Assembly (NCBI GenBank): GCA_016200385.1
Contig: JACQEV010000200.1
Coordinates: 1 to 6,227 of the forward strand
Length of the DNA stretch: 6,227 nucleotides
DNA from: Candidatus Methylomirabilota bacterium
GTDB lineage: Bacteria > Methylomirabilota > Methylomirabilia > Methylomirabilales > Methylomirabilaceae
Direction: 5' to 3'
Below the pieces are notes generated by a model. The model was not told where the DNA came from. It searched no databases and was given only the letters and a program-made list of their open reading frames with translations. A program made the translations under genes and the position numbers. Of the stretch, positions 6,095 to 6,227 are shown in pieces. The number at the start of each line of letters is the position of its first letter. The stretch's first letter is position 1.

Positions 6095-6227
6095 GTGTCC
6101 CTCGACTCCAACGATAGAAAGTGGCTGACCCGGAAGCTCCGCAAGGCCAGGGCGCTGTCCTGGGCCGAGTGGCGCTTCCTCATCAGGGCGTCAGGCCTCT
6201 TTATCGTCGTCGAGCTGGGCCTCAAGC
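6095..6227 (+). CDS. Lasso peptide biosynthesis B2-like protein (transglutaminase-like), 3' end missing
   Basis: Only the first 44 residues are in the window, from GTG 6095 (AGAGAGG at 6080-6086 upstream). They read MSLDSNDRKWLTRKLRKARA, then LSWAEWRFLIRASGLFIVVE, then LGLK. A basic N-terminal helix, an LSxAEWRxLxRA motif and then a hydrophobic segment are typical of the N-terminus of lasso B2-like proteins (Transglut_core3 family). Their Cys-His-Asp protease domain comes later and would lie beyond 6227. In lasso pathways B2 cleaves the leader peptide, guided by the PqqD-like B1 protein. The start overlaps the end of the PqqD-like frame by 23 bases, the arrangement expected for B1-B2. In EPS clusters such proteins are found without an obvious lasso precursor, so the real substrate is uncertain. 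The call rests on a short stretch plus context. Confidence 0.68.
   Translation, partial: MSLDSNDRKWLTRKLRKARALSWAEWRFLIRASGLFIVVELGLK

Larger units (their letters stand above)
5907..6117 (+). pseudogene. Broken PqqD-like (lasso B1 / RiPP recognition element) gene
   Basis: Two frames together resemble one PqqD-like protein. From GTG 5907 (with AAGGA at 5892-5896 upstream) one frame reads VKSCREASSLLDSTGRLCQ and stops at TAA 5976-5978; this matches the family's beta-hairpin pattern LLDxxTGRyyxLN. The next frame (open 5911-6117) contains NVTG (from 5962) and then WREEQVMQEEYDV and DLLQLVGELRAERLA, matching the C-terminal helices (eeYdvd...Dv..ll.eL...gL). From the conserved Asn to EEYDV the spacing is about 8-10 residues shorter than usual, and the iW.lL part is absent. 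A single deletion of 3n+2 bases (26 or 29) would explain both the frame change and the shortening. PqqD-like B1 proteins bind RiPP leader peptides. Position fits: B1 directly before B2. A 36-residue peptide from ATG 6007 could still be made. Alternatively it is a real short gene or a sequence error; the split reading is my own alignment by eye. Confidence 0.5.

Noticed and set aside
6007..6117. The 36-residue ORF as a lasso precursor peptide
   Set aside because: It lacks the leader pattern with Tyr, Pro, Leu and the conserved Thr before a Gly-started core, and it aligns instead with the C-terminal helices of PqqD.

Overview
The window looks like part of an exopolysaccharide (capsule/EPS) biosynthesis cluster from a high-GC bacterium. 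All genes lie on the + strand and are tightly packed, starting with ATG or GTG. GC-rich codon use and the gene repertoire fit environmental lineages such as Methylomirabilota/Rokubacteria, Acidobacteria or Deltaproteobacteria. That placement is a guess from style, because no marker gene is present.

Left part (1-3965): three consecutive GT-B fold, family-4-like glycosyltransferases are followed by a polyprenyl-phosphate sugar-phosphate transferase. The first is cut by the left edge. Adjacent genes overlap by 19, 4 and 20 bases, so the four are almost certainly one translationally coupled unit. The last enzyme would load the first sugar phosphate onto the lipid carrier at the membrane, and the three GT4 enzymes would then extend the lipid-linked oligosaccharide in the cytoplasm.

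Middle part (about 3988-5854): a membrane-anchored YdcF/SanA/ElyC-type (DUF218) protein, then a 64-base gap, then a 364-residue nucleotidyltransferase-fold protein of the uncharacterised NTP_transf_5 type. Families of this kind are found in EPS clusters, but their exact roles are not established.

Right part (5855-6227): the most interesting stretch. The start of a lasso-peptide B2-like (transglutaminase-like protease) gene runs off the right edge at 6227. Immediately upstream is what appears to be a broken PqqD-like (lasso B1, RiPP recognition element) gene. Its N-terminal half reads in one frame and its C-terminal half in the next, with roughly 8-10 residues apparently missing between them. 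A perfect 8-bp inverted repeat sits at the join. NTP_transf_5 + PqqD + B2 suggests a RiPP-like module embedded in the polysaccharide cluster. No precursor peptide, cyclase or kinase is visible inside the window, and all such partners would have to lie to the right of 6227. There is no gene-free stretch longer than 300 bases, and I saw no tRNA, rRNA, CRISPR array or insertion sequence.
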